DNA of 64,000 bases from Chitinophagaceae bacterium (GTDB lineage Bacteria; Bacteroidota; Bacteroidia; Chitinophagales; Chitinophagaceae), in the NCBI GenBank assembly GCA_016721385.1, contig JADKIE010000011.1:124001-188000 (forward strand), in the 5' to 3' direction. Made by a program: the position numbers and the translations under genes. Numbering within the stretch: the first letter of the stretch is position 1; every line of letters starts with the position of its first letter. Shown in pieces: positions 1-12,086 of the stretch. The notes under the pieces are model-generated. The model worked only from the letters and a program-made list of their open reading frames with translations, was not told where the DNA came from and made no database searches.

Positions 1-1017
1 TTTATTGAAGCCGGTGATATTGGCGCTGCTGTTGGTTTTAAAGAAATTAAAACCGGCGACACATTGTGTAACGAAGATCATCCGATTGTATTAGAAGCGA
101 TGACTTTCCCTGAACCCGTTATATCTATTGCCATTGAGCCTAAAACACAGGCCGATGTTGATAAAATGGGTATGGCAATTGCTAAGTTGGTAGAGGAAGA
201 TCCTACTTTACGTGTACGTACAGACGAAGAAACGGGCCAAACCATTTTAAGTGGTATGGGTGAGTTGCACTTAGAGATTATTATTGACAGGATGATGAGA
301 GAATTTAAGGTAGATATCAATCAAGGTAATCCTCAGGTGGCATACAAAGAAGCATTTAGAGAAAACATAATGCATAGAGAAGTGTATAAAAAGCAATCCG
401 GTGGTCGTGGTAAGTTTGGTGATATTGCTTTTGAAATTGGGCCTGCAGATCCTGAGTGGATGAAAGAAAACCCATTAGGCGGATTACAGTTTGTAAACGA
501 AATTTTTGGTGGTAGTATTCCAAAAGAATTTATTGCGCCAATTATTAAAGGTTTTACTGCAAGTATGAACAATGGTGTATTAGCAGGTTATCCAATAGTA
601 GATATGAAAGTAAGAGTAGTAGATGGTAGTTACCATGATGTGGATTCGGATGCTATCTCTTTTGAATTGTGTGCTAAGCAAGGTTACCGTGAGGCTGGCC
701 GTAAAGCAAAACCGGTTTTACTTGAGCCAATTATGAAGGTAGAAGTATTAACACCGGATCAATACATGGGTGATGTTACCGGCGATCTTAACCGTCGTAG
801 AGGTATGTTAGAAGGTATGGATAGCAAACATGGCGTACAAGTTATTAAAGCCAAAGTTCCGTTAAGCGAAATGTTTGGTTATGTAACGCAGTTACGTTCA
901 TTAAGTAGCGGCCGTGCCACATCAACTATGGAATTTAGCCATTATGCTCCTGCACCAAACAATATTGCAGAAGAAGTAATAGCTAAATCAAAAGGTAAAG
1001 TAAAAATAGACGAGTAA
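1..1017 (+). CDS. fusA: Elongation factor G, C-terminal half (partial)
   Basis: Translational GTPase that moves tRNA and mRNA through the ribosome after peptide transfer. The window opens in frame inside the gene, so the G domain lies outside. The 338 visible codons cover the end of domain II through domain V: the domain III motif GMGELHLEI (near 255-282), the domain IV segment GGRGKFGDIAFEIGP (near 403-447) that enters the A site, and the domain V region with GYVTQLRSLSSGRA near the end. The gene ends at a TAA and is followed at once by a strong terminator, so it is not co-transcribed with rpsJ, its usual downstream partner, which lies 31 kb away. Family identity is secure. Confidence 0.98.
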   Translation, partial: FIEAGDIGAAVGFKEIKTGDTLCNEDHPIVLEAMTFPEPVISIAIEPKTQADVDKMGMAIAKLVEEDPTLRVRTDEETGQTILSGMGELHLEIIIDRMMREFKVDINQGNPQVAYKEAFRENIMHREVYKKQSGGRGKFGDIAFEIGPADPEWMKENPLGGLQFVNEIFGGSIPKEFIAPIIKGFTASMNNGVLAGYPIVDMKVRVVDGSYHDVDSDAISFELCAKQGYREAGRKAKPVLLEPIMKVEVLTPDQYMGDVTGDLNRRRGMLEGMDSKHGVQVIKAKVPLSEMFGYVTQLRSLSSGRATSTMEFSHYAPAPNNIAEEVIAKSKGKVKIDE

Positions 1018-1037
1018 ATTCTGCTATTTCAAAATAC

Positions 1038-1070
1038 AAGCCTCACTCTTTATTGAGTGAGGCTTTTTTA
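1038..1070 (+). terminator. Rho-independent terminator of fusA
   Basis: An 11-bp perfect stem (AAGCCTCACTC pairing with GAGTGAGGCTT) with a 6-base loop, followed by a T-rich tail, lies 21 bases after the fusA stop codon. It ends the str-type operon here. Confidence 0.93.
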
Positions 1071-1240
1071 TTTTAATTACAACCCAAATGAGCATTAACA
1101 GATTGCTGACATTTTGGACAGAGAGAAATCTTATTTGAGAGTTTCTAATCTTGTCATCAGAGCCTAAAAAATACTGTACATTAAAAATTACCATTAAACT
1201 TATAGTTTGTTTTTTCGTCTTACTTAAAAATATATCAACC

Positions 1241-1564
1241 ATGAAAAAAATAATTTCATTAAGTGTACTTGCACTTGTTTTATCTTTTGCAGCACAAGCA
1301 CAAATTGTTGTAAAAATTAGGCCTAATGCGCCAATTGTACGAGTAAGGCCGGCTTGCCCATCGCCAAGGCATGTATGGGTTGGTGGTAATTATAATTGGA
1401 GCGGTGGGCAATACGTATATACCGATGGTTATTGGGCTGTACCACCGGCTAATGGCCGTGTGTGGGTAGATAGCCACTGGAAACATAAAAGAGGCGGATG
1501 GGTTTGGGTGCCGGGGCATTGGAAACGCTTTAAAAAAATAATACTTTGTAATTTAAACCTGTAG
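1241..1564 (+). CDS. Small secreted YXWXXGXW-repeat protein
   Basis: A 107-residue exported protein of unknown role. I chose the ATG at 1241 because it begins a clean signal peptide (MKKIISLSVLALVLSFAAQA, cleavage before QIVV); the open frame extends further upstream but without signal-like sequence. The mature part is rich in Trp, Gly and Tyr, with repeats of the form WVGGNYNW, YTDGYWAVPP and WVWVPGHWKRF, typical of the small WXXGXW/YXWGXW-repeat envelope proteins common in Gram-negative bacteria. The last ten residues after GHWKRF follow a run of A bases and look unlike the family, so a homopolymer error could have changed the true C-terminus. Confidence 0.75.
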   Translation: MKKIISLSVLALVLSFAAQAQIVVKIRPNAPIVRVRPACPSPRHVWVGGNYNWSGGQYVYTDGYWAVPPANGRVWVDSHWKHKRGGWVWVPGHWKRFKKIILCNLNL

Positions 1565-1584
1565 CTATCAGTTACAGGTTTTTT
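1555..1584 (+). terminator. Rho-independent terminator after the WXXGXW gene
   Basis: AAACCTGTA and TTACAGGTTT form a short stem around the loop GCTATCAG, followed by a T run. The stop codon of the preceding gene (TAG) lies inside the structure. Confidence 0.8.
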
Positions 1585-1614
1585 ATTTTATATTTATGCT
1601 AAATTTAGGTAGCT

Positions 1615-2238
1615 ATGAAACAATTACTAACTTCCATACTGTTGCTATGTGCTTGTGGTGCACTTGCTCAGCGTAATAATCCGAAAGACGCAGACAGAGA
1701 AAATTTTTTTAGAGTAGGAGCAAAGGCTGGCGCAAATATTAATAAAATAACAGGCAAATCATACAATCAGGGTTTTAGCTATAATTTTCAGGTAGGCGGT
1801 TTTATGCAATTTAATTTTAGCAAACGTTTTGGTTTACAACCGGAGGTGAATTTTGTACAAACCTCTGCCGAATTTAGTAATGATGCTAATGATATTTACG
1901 ACGATATTTTTAGAGACGGCAGTCAAAAAAAATCTAAACTTAGTTATTTGGAAGTGCCGCTTTTATTAAATATAAATGTAGGCGAAAGTAAACGGGTAAA
2001 ATTACAGTTTGGCCCTGCCTACGGAGGTTTGTTAAAACAAACGGTAGATAGTTTAAAAGCGAATGGAAATATTTATAAAAATGGCGAGTGGAGTGCAATA
2101 GGAGGTTTATGGGTACAACTACCTTTAATAAATGGTGGAGTAAGGTATAAGATAGGGCTTACGGATATTAATGCTATTGATAATCGTCAAACCTGGAAAA
2201 ACCAGGCTATACAGATATTTGTTGGCGTTACTTTTTAA
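1615..2238 (+). CDS. PorT-like outer-membrane beta-barrel protein
   Basis: A 207-residue outer-membrane protein. It begins with a signal peptide (MKQLLTSILLLCACGALAQ), then alternating hydrophobic/polar strands starting FRVGAKAGANINKITG and ending IQIFVGVTF, whose last residue is an aromatic as in barrel proteins recognised by BAM. Length and pattern match the PorT/OMP_b-brl_2 family of Bacteroidota, members of which include the type IX secretion component PorT but also many uncharacterised small barrels. The segment KSKLSYLEVPLLLNINVG is the family's typical central strand. It lies alone between a terminator and an exonuclease gene, so context gives no specific role. Confidence 0.8.
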   Translation: MKQLLTSILLLCACGALAQRNNPKDADRENFFRVGAKAGANINKITGKSYNQGFSYNFQVGGFMQFNFSKRFGLQPEVNFVQTSAEFSNDANDIYDDIFRDGSQKKSKLSYLEVPLLLNINVGESKRVKLQFGPAYGGLLKQTVDSLKANGNIYKNGEWSAIGGLWVQLPLINGGVRYKIGLTDINAIDNRQTWKNQAIQIFVGVTF

Positions 2239-2266
2239 TTACCCATTGTTAACAATATAGAATAGT

Positions 2267-2987
2267 ATGCAACACATCCATACCGATAATTTACTGTTTA
2301 TTGATATTGAAACAGTATCCGAAAAAGCATCCTTTAATCATTTAACCGAAGAGTGGCAACAGTTGTGGACAGAAAAAACACAACGTATTTTGCCCGAAGA
2401 TGTAGCCCCACAACAATTTTACGAACAAAGGGCAGGTGTAATGGCCGAGTTTTCTAAAGTGGTTTGTATCAGCATTGGTTACTTTAGATATGAAGGAGCT
2501 ACTATGCAATTAAGAATAAAATCTTTTTATGATGCAGAAGAAAAAATTACTGCAAAGTTTAATTGCTACCCTAAACCAAATGGAAATACAAAATAACAAA
2601 TGGTGCTTTGCCGGCCACAATATAAAAGAGTTTGACATTCCATTTTTATGCCGTCGTTTACTGATAAACGGATTGCCAATACCTGAATACATGGATTTTC
2701 AAAACATGAAACCATGGGAAACCAATATTATTGATACGTTTCAATACTGGCGCTTTGGCGATTATAAAAATTATACTTCCTTAAAATTGCTGGCAGCAGC
2801 CTTAGGCATAGCATCGCCAAAAGATGATATTGATGGCAGCCAGGTTGGCGAAGTATATTGGAAAGAAAATGATGTACAACGCATAGTAACCTATTGCCAA
2901 AAAGATATTGTAACCACTGCAAATATTGTTTTAAAATTTAAAAATATGCCGTTGGTTAAAGATGAAAATGTGGTGTTTGTAAAATAG
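2267..2987 (+). CDS. PolB-like 3'-5' exonuclease (one frameshift)
   Basis: Predicted DEDDy 3'-5' exonuclease related to the DNA polymerase B exonuclease domain, probably acting in DNA repair or RNA processing. Visible motifs: FIDIETV (ExoI, Asp-x-Glu) at the N-terminus, GHNIKEFDIPFLCRR (ExoII, Asn-x3-Phe-Asp) in the middle, and YCQKDIVTT (ExoIII, Tyr-x3-Asp) near the end, so all catalytic acids are present. The frame is broken in an A6 run at 2541-2546; removing one A restores EEKLLQSLIATLNQM and gives a continuous protein of about 240 residues, the family length. I regard the break as a sequencing error. Confidence 0.85.
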
Positions 2988-3005
2988 TGAAGTTAAAATA
3001 TTCTA

Positions 3006-6000
3006 TTACCGTTTTACAAACCGCATCACTCTCGTTTTATCCTTAGCCGTACTTACAGATATTGCATACACACCACCGGCAAGTTTGCCAACATTCATTT
3101 TAATAGTATTTGCACCTGCGGAAATATTCACTTTTTCCCTGTCTACAATACTGCCTTTAGAATCTGTTATGGTTATTTCTGCCAATGTATTTTCAGTACT
3201 ATTTATTTTTAAATTAAATACACCATCGGGTACAGGGTTGGGTTCAATACTACTAATATCAAAATCTTTATTTTGGTTAACTAAAATAACAGTATTGCTA
3301 TACGTTATTTTGCCATCAATAGCCACAATTTTTAACCTGTAATAGTTAGTGCCGTTTAAAGTATTAACATCTGCAAACGTAAATGGTTGCTGGCAACCCG
3401 AGGAATCGGTAGTTACAGTATGCAAACCTGTAAAGTGGATACCATCCGCACTTCTTTCCAAAACAAAACTAATTTTGGTGCCGAGTTGCAGGTAACTTTC
3501 CAGTTAAGTATGTTATTAGTTGCTTGTTTGTTTCCGGTAAAATAATTAAGTGTTATAGGTAATGGAAAATAGATATTCGTGTGCACATAAAATCCTGAAA
3601 AACCGGTAACCGGAAAAGTAACTTCCCAATAATTATATGTACTGTTGTAAAGTACGCTTGTTGGTGTAATAAGTAAACCATGTCCACCGCTACCCGAATA
3701 AAAACCAGGTGCCGGATTACCCAAATTATGTGGGGCAATGGGTACGCCATGGTATTGCGTAACTCTTACATTAGCTATAGCCGGATCTGTATTACCTCCT
3801 GTGGCAACAGTTGGCAATGGAGGGAAGCCAATTCTGTTAAGATTGAAATTTTCAAATTCCGCATCTTTAAAATATAGTGTAATCGTAGCCGTTGCATTAG
3901 CCGCATTGGTTACGGGTTCTATATCAAAATGGCGTTGTACATATGGCTCGGCATTATGCGTTAGTACGGAAGGTTCTATTATTACACAATTATTAATAAT
4001 ACCTGTAACCGGCAAAGCACCTGACGGTTTTACTCTGTCTATTAAATCGCATGCTGTGGTTAAATAATCTGTTCCACCAACAGCTACGTTACCATTTACA
4101 CAAATTTGTGGGCTGCCTGCAAGGCCGGCTAAATTACCTATAAAGTTTATGCCGGATACTGTAATACTGGTAGTACTTAGGCAGTTATTGGCATCTTTAG
4201 CTGTAATGGTATATGTACCTGCAGCCAGGCCTGTAAAAATATTACTTGCCTGAAATGTAACTCCATCTTTACTAAATGTAATAATGCCCGTTCCTCCGGT
4301 AGTCGTTGCTGTTATAGTACCATCACTTATGCCGCAAGAAGTAGGGGAAGCTGTAGCACTTACAATTGGTCCTGCCAAATTTAAAACAGTAATGGGCAGG
4401 GTTTTTATACATAAGTTAACATCTCTTACATATAAAGTATAGTTACCTGCAGGCACACTATTAAATACTGTACCAATCTGATAAATAGTGCCGTCCAACG
4501 AGTATTGCAAAGCACCTGTACCACCCGAGGCGGTAGCTGTAACCCTACCATTATTTAAACCACAAGATGCATGCACAATGGCTGCTGTAAGTACCTGTGG
4601 CCCATTGGTATTACCCACTAATACTGTTCTGGTAGTAAGGCATCCGCTGGCATCTCTTACAGTTATTGTATAAGTACCCGGCAACAAATTGGGAAAAATA
4701 TTATTTGTTTGAAAGGGCAATGCATTAATGCTATATTCAAATCCTCCACTACCGCCTGTAGCATTTACGGTTATACTGCCATTTGGGTTATTACATTTTG
4801 CTGCTACAATAACGGTAGAGGTAATGGTAGGCGCCCCTAAATTACCAACAGAAACACCGGTGGTATTGGTGCAATTACTGGTATCCTTTACAGTTATAGT
4901 ATAAAAGCCGGCGGCTAATCCGGTAAAGGTATTACTGCTCTGAAAAACAGTTCCATCAATGCTATAAGTATAGGGTGCAGAGCCTGAAGCACCTGTTGCA
5001 ATAATCATTCCATCATTATTATTACAGGTAGCCGATACCGTAAAGGCTGTAACTGTTGGCCTTGCTTTAGCTGTAATTATTGCTATTGAATTTGAGTAGC
5101 AGGTTATAGCATCTTTTACATACACATTATATGTGCCCGTAGCAAGCCCTGTAAATATATTACTCGTTTGAAAGGATGTGCCGTTAATACTATATTCGTA
5201 CGGTGCAGTACCATTGGATGCTGTAAAGGTAATGGTACCATTATTTTGTCCGCAGGTGGTTTGTGTTACTGCTGTAGTAAATGCAGGAGATGTACCATTT
5301 ACAAGTGTATCTATTTTAAATGTTTCGCAACCGGCAGCATCCATTACCCCTGTTAAATACACACCCGGAGCCAAGTTGTTAAACACACCGCTTGCCTGAT
5401 ATGCACCGCCATTAATATTATAGGTATATCCTCCGGCACCACCACTACCCACCGCCGTTATAGTTCCATTGGTGCCACCACAGGTACCAGGTGTTTTTGT
5501 GGTGGCTAAAGATGGGCCACCAATTGATGGCACAATGGCTGTTAATGTAAGTACACACCCACCCGGATCATCCGGAGGAGAAGTAAAACTGGCATCATCT
5601 GCCATTAAAATTTCGTAAACACCCGGTGCAAGGCCGGTAAATGTATAAGATGGATCAAATGTTATCCATGGCCCGCCAAGACCGCTGATACTTGCATGAA
5701 ATGGAGTATTAATACCACTGCCTGTTAAAGCAATTGAGCCGTTTGTGGTATTACAGGCAGTGCCGGTTATTACCATACTGGCTGTCGAAAGCGGGGTTAT
5801 TACAAAGGTAACCTGTATTGTTTTTGTGCATCCGCTGACATCTTTAGCAGTTAAATAATGTACTCCGGGAGCTGGTAATACGTTGTTGAAAATAGGGTCA
5901 TTTGCTGCTACAAAGGGGCCAAAGTCTAAACTAAAGTGCAACTGGCACAACTTGCACCGTTTACTCTAAAGTTTGAAAGTTTACCTGCCACATCTCCATT

Positions 6001-9000
6001 GCATGGGTAAAATTTAGCGCTATAGCAGTAAATGTTGTATCCCTGGACCGGTACCTGATGTACTGATAGTAACAGTCTGTGTAGCTATACAGTTAGCAGC
6101 ATCTTTTACATACACGGTATAAGTTGCAGGCGCTACATTAATAAAAATACCCGATGTTTGATAAGTGATGCCATCTATACTATAAACTAATGGCACAGTT
6201 CCCCCGGTACCGGTAGCTCTTATAATTCCATTATTGCCGGCACAGGTTGCATCGGTAGATAGTACAGTGATTGATGGGCCGGATATCGCAATAATTGTTG
6301 CAGGCTTAGTAATAATACAACCATTGGCATCTTTAACATATATACAGTATAACTTCCGGGCGCTAACCCGGTAAAGATGTTACCGGCCTGATATGTTACC
6401 CCATCAAGGCTATATTGCAACGGCAAAGCATTTCCTGTAGCCGTAGCTGTTATTTTACCACTGTTTCCGTTGCAGGATGAGTTAATTACACTTACGGCTA
6501 ACGTTAACTCACTTGCGTTTAATACACTGGTGGTTGCCGTTTTAATACAATTGTTAAAATCTTTTACGTACACGGTATAGTTACCCGGCGCTAATCCGGT
6601 AAATAAAAAAGCAGCGCCATAACTAACCCCGTCAATACTGTAAGTGTATGGTGCGGTACCGCCACTAGCCGTAGCTGTTATTGTACCGTCGTTAATATTG
6701 CAAGAGGATGGTGTGTTGGTTACATTTAATGAAGGGCCGGCAGTTGCAGCTACCGTTACAGCCACTGCACTAATACAACCTGCTCCATCTTTTACATAGG
6801 CAATATAGTTGCCCGGCGCCAAGCCGTTAAATGTACTGGTAAATACATAATTTATGCCATTGATACTGTATTGCAAAGTAGGTGTACCCGTAGCCGTTAT
6901 AGTAATGCTGCCTGTATTTGCAGCGCAACTTGATGCCGCAGATGATGCAGAAATTGTCGGGCCGCCGGTGCTTGCAACAATTACTGCAGTTGTATTGGTA
7001 CAACCACTAAAATCTTTTACAGTAATAATATAAGTGCCGGAAGCTAAACCCGTAAATACGTTACTTGTTTGAAAAGTAACACCATCTCTGCTATATTGTA
7101 AGGGAGTAACACCGCCTGCTCCCGTAGCTGTAATTGTTCCATTAATATTACCGCATGCTGCCGGTGTAGATGTTGCCGTTACTGTTGGGGCTGCCGAATT
7201 TGCTACAATAACAGAAGTGGTTGCTATGCATCCATTTGCATCTTTTACATACACCGTATAAGTACCGGGTGTAACACCCGTAAAAACATTACCGGGCTGA
7301 TAAATATTTCCATTAATACTGTATTGTAAAGGAGGTGTTCCATTGCTTCCAAATGCTGTAATGGTGCCATTATTGCTTCCGCATGTTGCAGATGCCGGTA
7401 TAGCAGTAATCAGTGGAGCAGGCGATGAACTAATGGTAACTAATACAGAGTTGATACAATTGTTTGCATCTTTTACTACTAATGTGTAAACACCTGCAAC
7501 TAATCCGGTAAAAAAATTATTGCTTTGGTATGTAACGCCATTATTAATACTGTATTGATATGGAGTTGTTCCGCCTGTTGCATTGGCGGTAACTGTTCCT
7601 GTATTGTTACCACAACTTGCATTGGTATTGGTATAGGTTAATTGAGGCCCATCTGTATTGGTAAGGGTAACAGTGGTTGTATTTGGACAACCATTTGCAT
7701 CTTTAACAGTTACTATGTAAATACCAGCAGCTAAATTTATAAAATTACCGGAAGGAAAAAGTTTGTACCGTTTATACTATAACTATAAGGAGCAGTTGAG
7801 CCTGAACCTGTTGCTGTAATTGTTCCTGTACTTGCACCACAAGTAGTGTTGGTAGATGTAACTGCAATAACAGGACCGGGAACAACAAATGTGGTAGTAG
7901 CCTGCGTACCACTACAAGCCAAATTAATGGTTGCAATTACTGTATATGTTATATTGGGGCTTAGGCCGGTAAAGATGCCCGTTGTATTCGTTGCAAGTAA
8001 AGTAGTACCATTATACAAATTATACGTTACTACCGAGCCACCCGGTGGTGCAGGGCTTATGGTAATAGTGGCGCTTGCAGTTAAGCAATTGGGTACAGCA
8101 TTTAATGTGTAGGTAGTTGTTGGGCAGTAAGTGCTAACATCAAAGGAGCCCACAAAACCATCGCCGCTGGCATAAATTAATTTTTTAGATTCATCATACG
8201 CCAAGTCATAAACAGCTTTACCCGAAAATCCGGGAATAGTAATATCGACAGGAACATCGCTAAAAGTGCTGCCATCAAAATTATACACTTTTATAACGCC
8301 ATTTCCATCTCCAATAAAAATATTATTACAAGCATCGGCAATTATGCCACCTTGCATTAAAGCACTGTTTGCAGTTGTTAAGGGTGTGCCTGCTGTGGCA
8401 CCGGTAGCTTTATTAAATGCTTTTAAATTTTTTCCATCCCAATAAAATAAATAAGATGCATTTAAAGCCAGTATGTTGGCAGAGTTATCATTGTATGCAC
8501 CTAAAATATTAGCCATATACGGCCTGTTCGCTGCTTCGGATACTACATTGTAACCCGATAATGTACTCCATACAATAGATGTTCCACTGTAAGGGGCAGC
8601 ATTCTTATACATTTTGTTATTAATTAAAGGAGTACCAAATGCCGATGCAAAAATGGAATAAATATCATTTGAGGTATGATCAAAAACCATATCAACCATA
8701 TCCTGACAGCATGATGCAGGTACATTGGTGATGTTAATACCGGTAATGGTAGTTGATGGGGGAATTAATACCCCCAAATTTAAGTTTGAGCTGGTGCCTC
8801 CACCCACAACTAAAATTTGAGGCGATCCGTTATTACAATTCCAATACATTTTCCAGTTTTCGTTAAAACTGTTATTACCTGTAGATACATAATTGTCGTA
8901 CAAACCTGAATTGCTAATACGTATAACTCTATATCCGCCACCTAGCGCAAAACCTTGTCCCAAATAAACTTTGCCTGTATTTTTTTCTACTACAAAACCT

Positions 9001-10046
9001 CCGTAGTACTGGCCAAACTGCCAGGAGGGTATAGTAGTAGTACCGTTAAATGTCCATTGTAAAACACCGGCTGCATTGTATTTAGATAATTTATAGGCAT
9101 TACCATCGCCACCGCCTGTTACATAAACGTTGCCTTCATAATCAAAATCAACATCTTTGGCTTTACCATTGTTAATACCACTTAAGCCACCTGTACCCGA
9201 CACAAATGGATCAATAACCATTGCTTGGGTGTTATCGTATCCTTGCGGAAATAAAAAGCTAATTTCTTTTCCGGTTATTTTGTAAGCAGATTTTATCTGG
9301 CCGGATGGCTTACTTATCAATGTATTGCCGTAATAACTAACAGGGATAGATGTAGCAATACCACCTATATCCGACTTTATAATTAAGTTGCCCTTGGCAT
9401 CTGCTTTTATAGATTTTATATCGCCATTGTATTTTAGTTTAACCACACTAACATCTGCACCCGCTTGTGCAACCAAGCTATACTCAAAGCCCGGTTTGGT
9501 ATTTGTATTAAAGGAGTAGATAATATCAATGCCCGGATAGGCATTTTGGTAAACTAGTTTTTTATAACCAAAAGCCTGGCCAATAAGCAGCCCATAGGTT
9601 TGATAAAATGAAGTATTATCCTCAGCAACAATTTTTACATTTGGGTTAATGCCAACCCATTCCATAGTTATAACCCTGTTGGTTACATTTTTTTTCTTTT
9701 CAATTTCATCTTCGGGTACACCAAGTTTTTCAAGCTCTTCCTCTTGCTTATGAGTTAGGGTTTCTATTTTGCGTTGTAAGTGTATTATGCCCTTGGGTGT
9801 AAATAGTATAGGCATATTTAACCCCTCGTAACCATATTTAATGTTGCCCATATTTTCAAAATGCTCCAATGTGTTACCGTACTGGCCAATATTTTCAACA
9901 AAAAAATTACCTGAACTATTGTTTTTTTTTAAGGATAATATGGTGTTGGTAAAAGCAGGAGATTGTGCATAACCGGAAATACTAAAAAGGACAAGTGTAT
10001 AAAGTGTTACATATCTAAATACAATGTTTTTGTGGAGGTTTTTCAT
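3006..10046 (-). CDS. Giant SprB-repeat surface adhesin with type IX sorting domain
   Basis: A cell-surface protein of about 2,350 residues. Order: signal peptide (first 28 residues, ending SISGYAQ); a DUF7948-type domain with NFFVENIGQYGNTLEHF; a beta-propeller-like region (CNNIFIGDGNGVIKVYNF); an Ig-like segment; about 15 SprB repeats; a non-repeat block with MVLTHNAEPYV-like sequence; and a type A Por C-terminal sorting domain (SIEPNPVPDGVFNL ... GGVYAISV ... MRFVKR). SprB repeats occur in the mobile gliding adhesin of Flavobacterium. The coding frame shifts near 7757, 6345, 6035, 5940 and 3470; crossing each restores the repeat register, so errors are more likely than decay. The protein should be exported by the type IX system and anchored outside the outer membrane. 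Confidence 0.85.
4140..7880 (-). repeat. About 15 tandem SprB-type protein repeats
   Basis: Units of roughly 75 residues (about 225 bp) follow the pattern C-G/N-x2-N/D-G-x-I-x-A-T-G-x-G-G, P-x-x-Y-S-I-D/N-G, F-Q-x-S-N-x-F-T-G-L-A-x-G-x-Y-T-V and V-K-D-x-N-x-C. The DNA copies are clearly diverged from each other, so the array is old rather than a recent slippage product. Each unit starts with one conserved Cys and ends with another. Confidence 0.88.
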
Positions 10047-10569
10047 GCCTATTAGTTTTGGTAGATATTTTATAATCGTATTAATACAGTTTTAGTTGCC
10101 TAAATAGTATTAATATGGAGTATGTGTTAAAAATACACATTTTAAAAATGCAATGGTTTTATGGTAACAAATTTTGTTCCAAATTATTATTATTTTTTCA
10201 CATCACTAATTCGTGAAGGTGAAAAGGTCGTAAAACCCCTGTCAAAAAAGAAGAAAAATTTGCTGAATAGGTATAAAAAGATGCTGTGGGGAACAGATTA
10301 ATGCTGAGATAGATATTCTTTTTCTCACTGTTTCTTCGCTAATTCCAAGTAGGTAAGCAGTAGGTTGTGTTCAATTATTTTTACTCTATTTCACCAATGC
10401 AAATATACATCCTTGCAAAGGAAGGTATGTTCAGTTATGTAAAGTTGTGTTCAGTTTTGCTTACGTATGTAAAACTTTTCGCCGCCGCCTTGTCTCCTGA
10501 CAAGCGGCGAAAAATAATATTTTTTAAGCTGCCAGCCTTGCAGCAAACCAATGTTGCCTGCTGAAGCTC
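10047..10569. other. 523-bp gap without a recognisable gene
   Basis: No protein-like frame on either strand. It holds AT-rich DNA upstream of the adhesin start, a small inverted repeat AACAAA-T-TTTGTT at 10166-10178, several repeats of GTTCAGTT-type sequence near 10430-10460, and a GC-rich hairpin at its right end, described separately. Confidence 0.6.
10476..10513. repeat. GC-rich REP-like hairpin
   Basis: TTTTCGCCGC pairs with GCGGCGAAAA, and inside it CTTGT pairs with ACAAG around CTCCTG, giving a long imperfect stem. The core CGCCGCCTTGTCTCC recurs near 13799 and, as CCGCCTTGTCTCC followed by ACAAGCGGCGAAA, near 31322-31349. The GC content contrasts with the AT-rich surroundings, so this is a dispersed repeat and may also stop transcription from both sides. 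Confidence 0.8.
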
Positions 10570-12035
10570 TTATTGATCTGCCTCTTTTTTCTTAGTCAAA
10601 GTTTTGAATACAAAATAAAGTAAACCAAGAAACGAAAGCCAACCAAACAAATCTCCAATAATAGGATATAAAGTAAACCATTTTTTATTTGGAACTTGCC
10701 CAACTGTAACCCAGGAAGTATTTTTAAAATGGTCCATTTGCGAAATTATTTTTCCTCTTGGGTCTGACATAGCGGAAAGCCCATTTCTTGTTTGTCTAAT
10801 TACGGAACAACCATTTTCTATTCCCCTGAAAATAGCAACATAGGTATGAGTTGGGTCAATTTGTTCCCAATCCGAAGCAGGTATAAATAAAATGTCAGAT
10901 TGTAATTTGCCAACTTGCTTTACAATAGATGGAAAATCTCCGTCCCAACAAATTATAGCTGATAATTTTCCATATTCGGTGTTAACAGCTTTTATAATTT
11001 TATCTCCTTGTACCGTACCTTCCATAAAATTTCCGCCATATTTATAATGTGTCATAACCAAATCGCCCTTTGGAGAAAATAGCAGTATTTTATTTTCAGG
11101 TTTTGAACCTGAAATTGAATTTATTATGTAAGGAGTGGTTAACAAATAAATGTTTTGCTGCCTTGCAAGACTTTTAAATACAGTAATTAAACTGTCCTCG
11201 TCTCGTTTAAGAATTTTAGAAGAAATCTCAGCCCACACTACAATTTTTGCACCTGCATTTGATTGTTTTATAGTTTCCTGAATTAGGCGATTGATGATAG
11301 TATCACTAACATTTTTAAAATTGACAGTGTCTTTTTTTTCAAGGTATTCGTTCATTTTTGCACCATCAAATCTTTTGTCTTGGCAATGAATGCCTGCAAT
11401 TTTTACGGTGCTATTTGCTAATGACATATTTAATCTTATACTTCCGTAAACAAGAATTAAAATCAATATTGAAATATAGATTGCAAAACCTTGTTTTATT
11501 TTTTCTTTGTTAGAGTAATTTTCTAAAACCCAATAGACAACGGAACCAAACCAGGTTATCATAAATGTTAAACCCCAAATACCTGTTATGGATGCAAGTT
11601 GAGAAAAAGCTAAAAAGTCAAACTGTGAATATCCTAAAACGCCAAGTGTACCAAAAGGATTGAATAGATTTAGTAAAAAGTCAAACGAAGTGTAAAGTAG
11701 TGGAAATATAAGTGTCGCAGCAAACCCTTTATTTTTTGAATATAGTAATTTGTCTAAGAAAAATAAAAGCCCCATTGGCAAACCAAGTATAAACGGAAGA
11801 AAGAAAAGAATACTTGATGTGTTGTCATAGGTAAACTTCCAAAAAGCTAACTGGCAGGAAATACCAACAAGTAGCGGAATAATCAAATAAGAATTTTTTC
11901 GTTTCTGGAAACCTGTAAAAAGAAAATAGGGAAGAGCCAGGCTGCTAATGCAAAACTATATCTGCCGTTGCTGAAATAAATAAAGAATGTGCCGATTAAA
12001 AGAAGAATTATGTTTTTTATCGTTTTGTTATTCAT
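10570..12035 (-). CDS. Apolipoprotein N-acyltransferase-like membrane protein
   Basis: Probable Lnt-type acyltransferase that would transfer an acyl chain to lipoproteins at the inner membrane. About 488 residues: several N-terminal membrane helices, then a periplasmic carbon-nitrogen hydrolase domain and one C-terminal helix. The catalytic triad can be matched: Glu in VVWAEIS, Lys in THYKYGGNF and Cys in SAIICWDGDFP. The helix-rich N-terminus and final helix (GWLSFLGLLYFVF) fit Lnt topology, but the usual Lnt proline-rich loop after Lys is not obvious, so a Lnt paralogue with another substrate is possible. The first 45 codons (ATG at 12035) are in another frame; the shift is in a T6 run at 11894-11899 and looks like a sequencing error. 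Confidence 0.72.
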
Positions 12036-12086
12036 TTATTAAATATAGTCAAAATGATTTCTTTTCAAAGTTTCTTCCAAGCAACG

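Noticed and set aside
78..572. Minus-strand open frames opposite fusA
   Set aside because: They are shadows of the strongly conserved fusA frame, with no start context or family features.
1024..1242. 72-codon minus-strand frame after fusA
   Set aside because: It overlaps the fusA terminator and the promoter region of the next gene and has low-complexity composition.
10367..10564. 65-codon plus-strand frame in the 10.5-kb gap
   Set aside because: It runs through the GC-rich hairpin repeat, and its sequence looks like translated repeat DNA.
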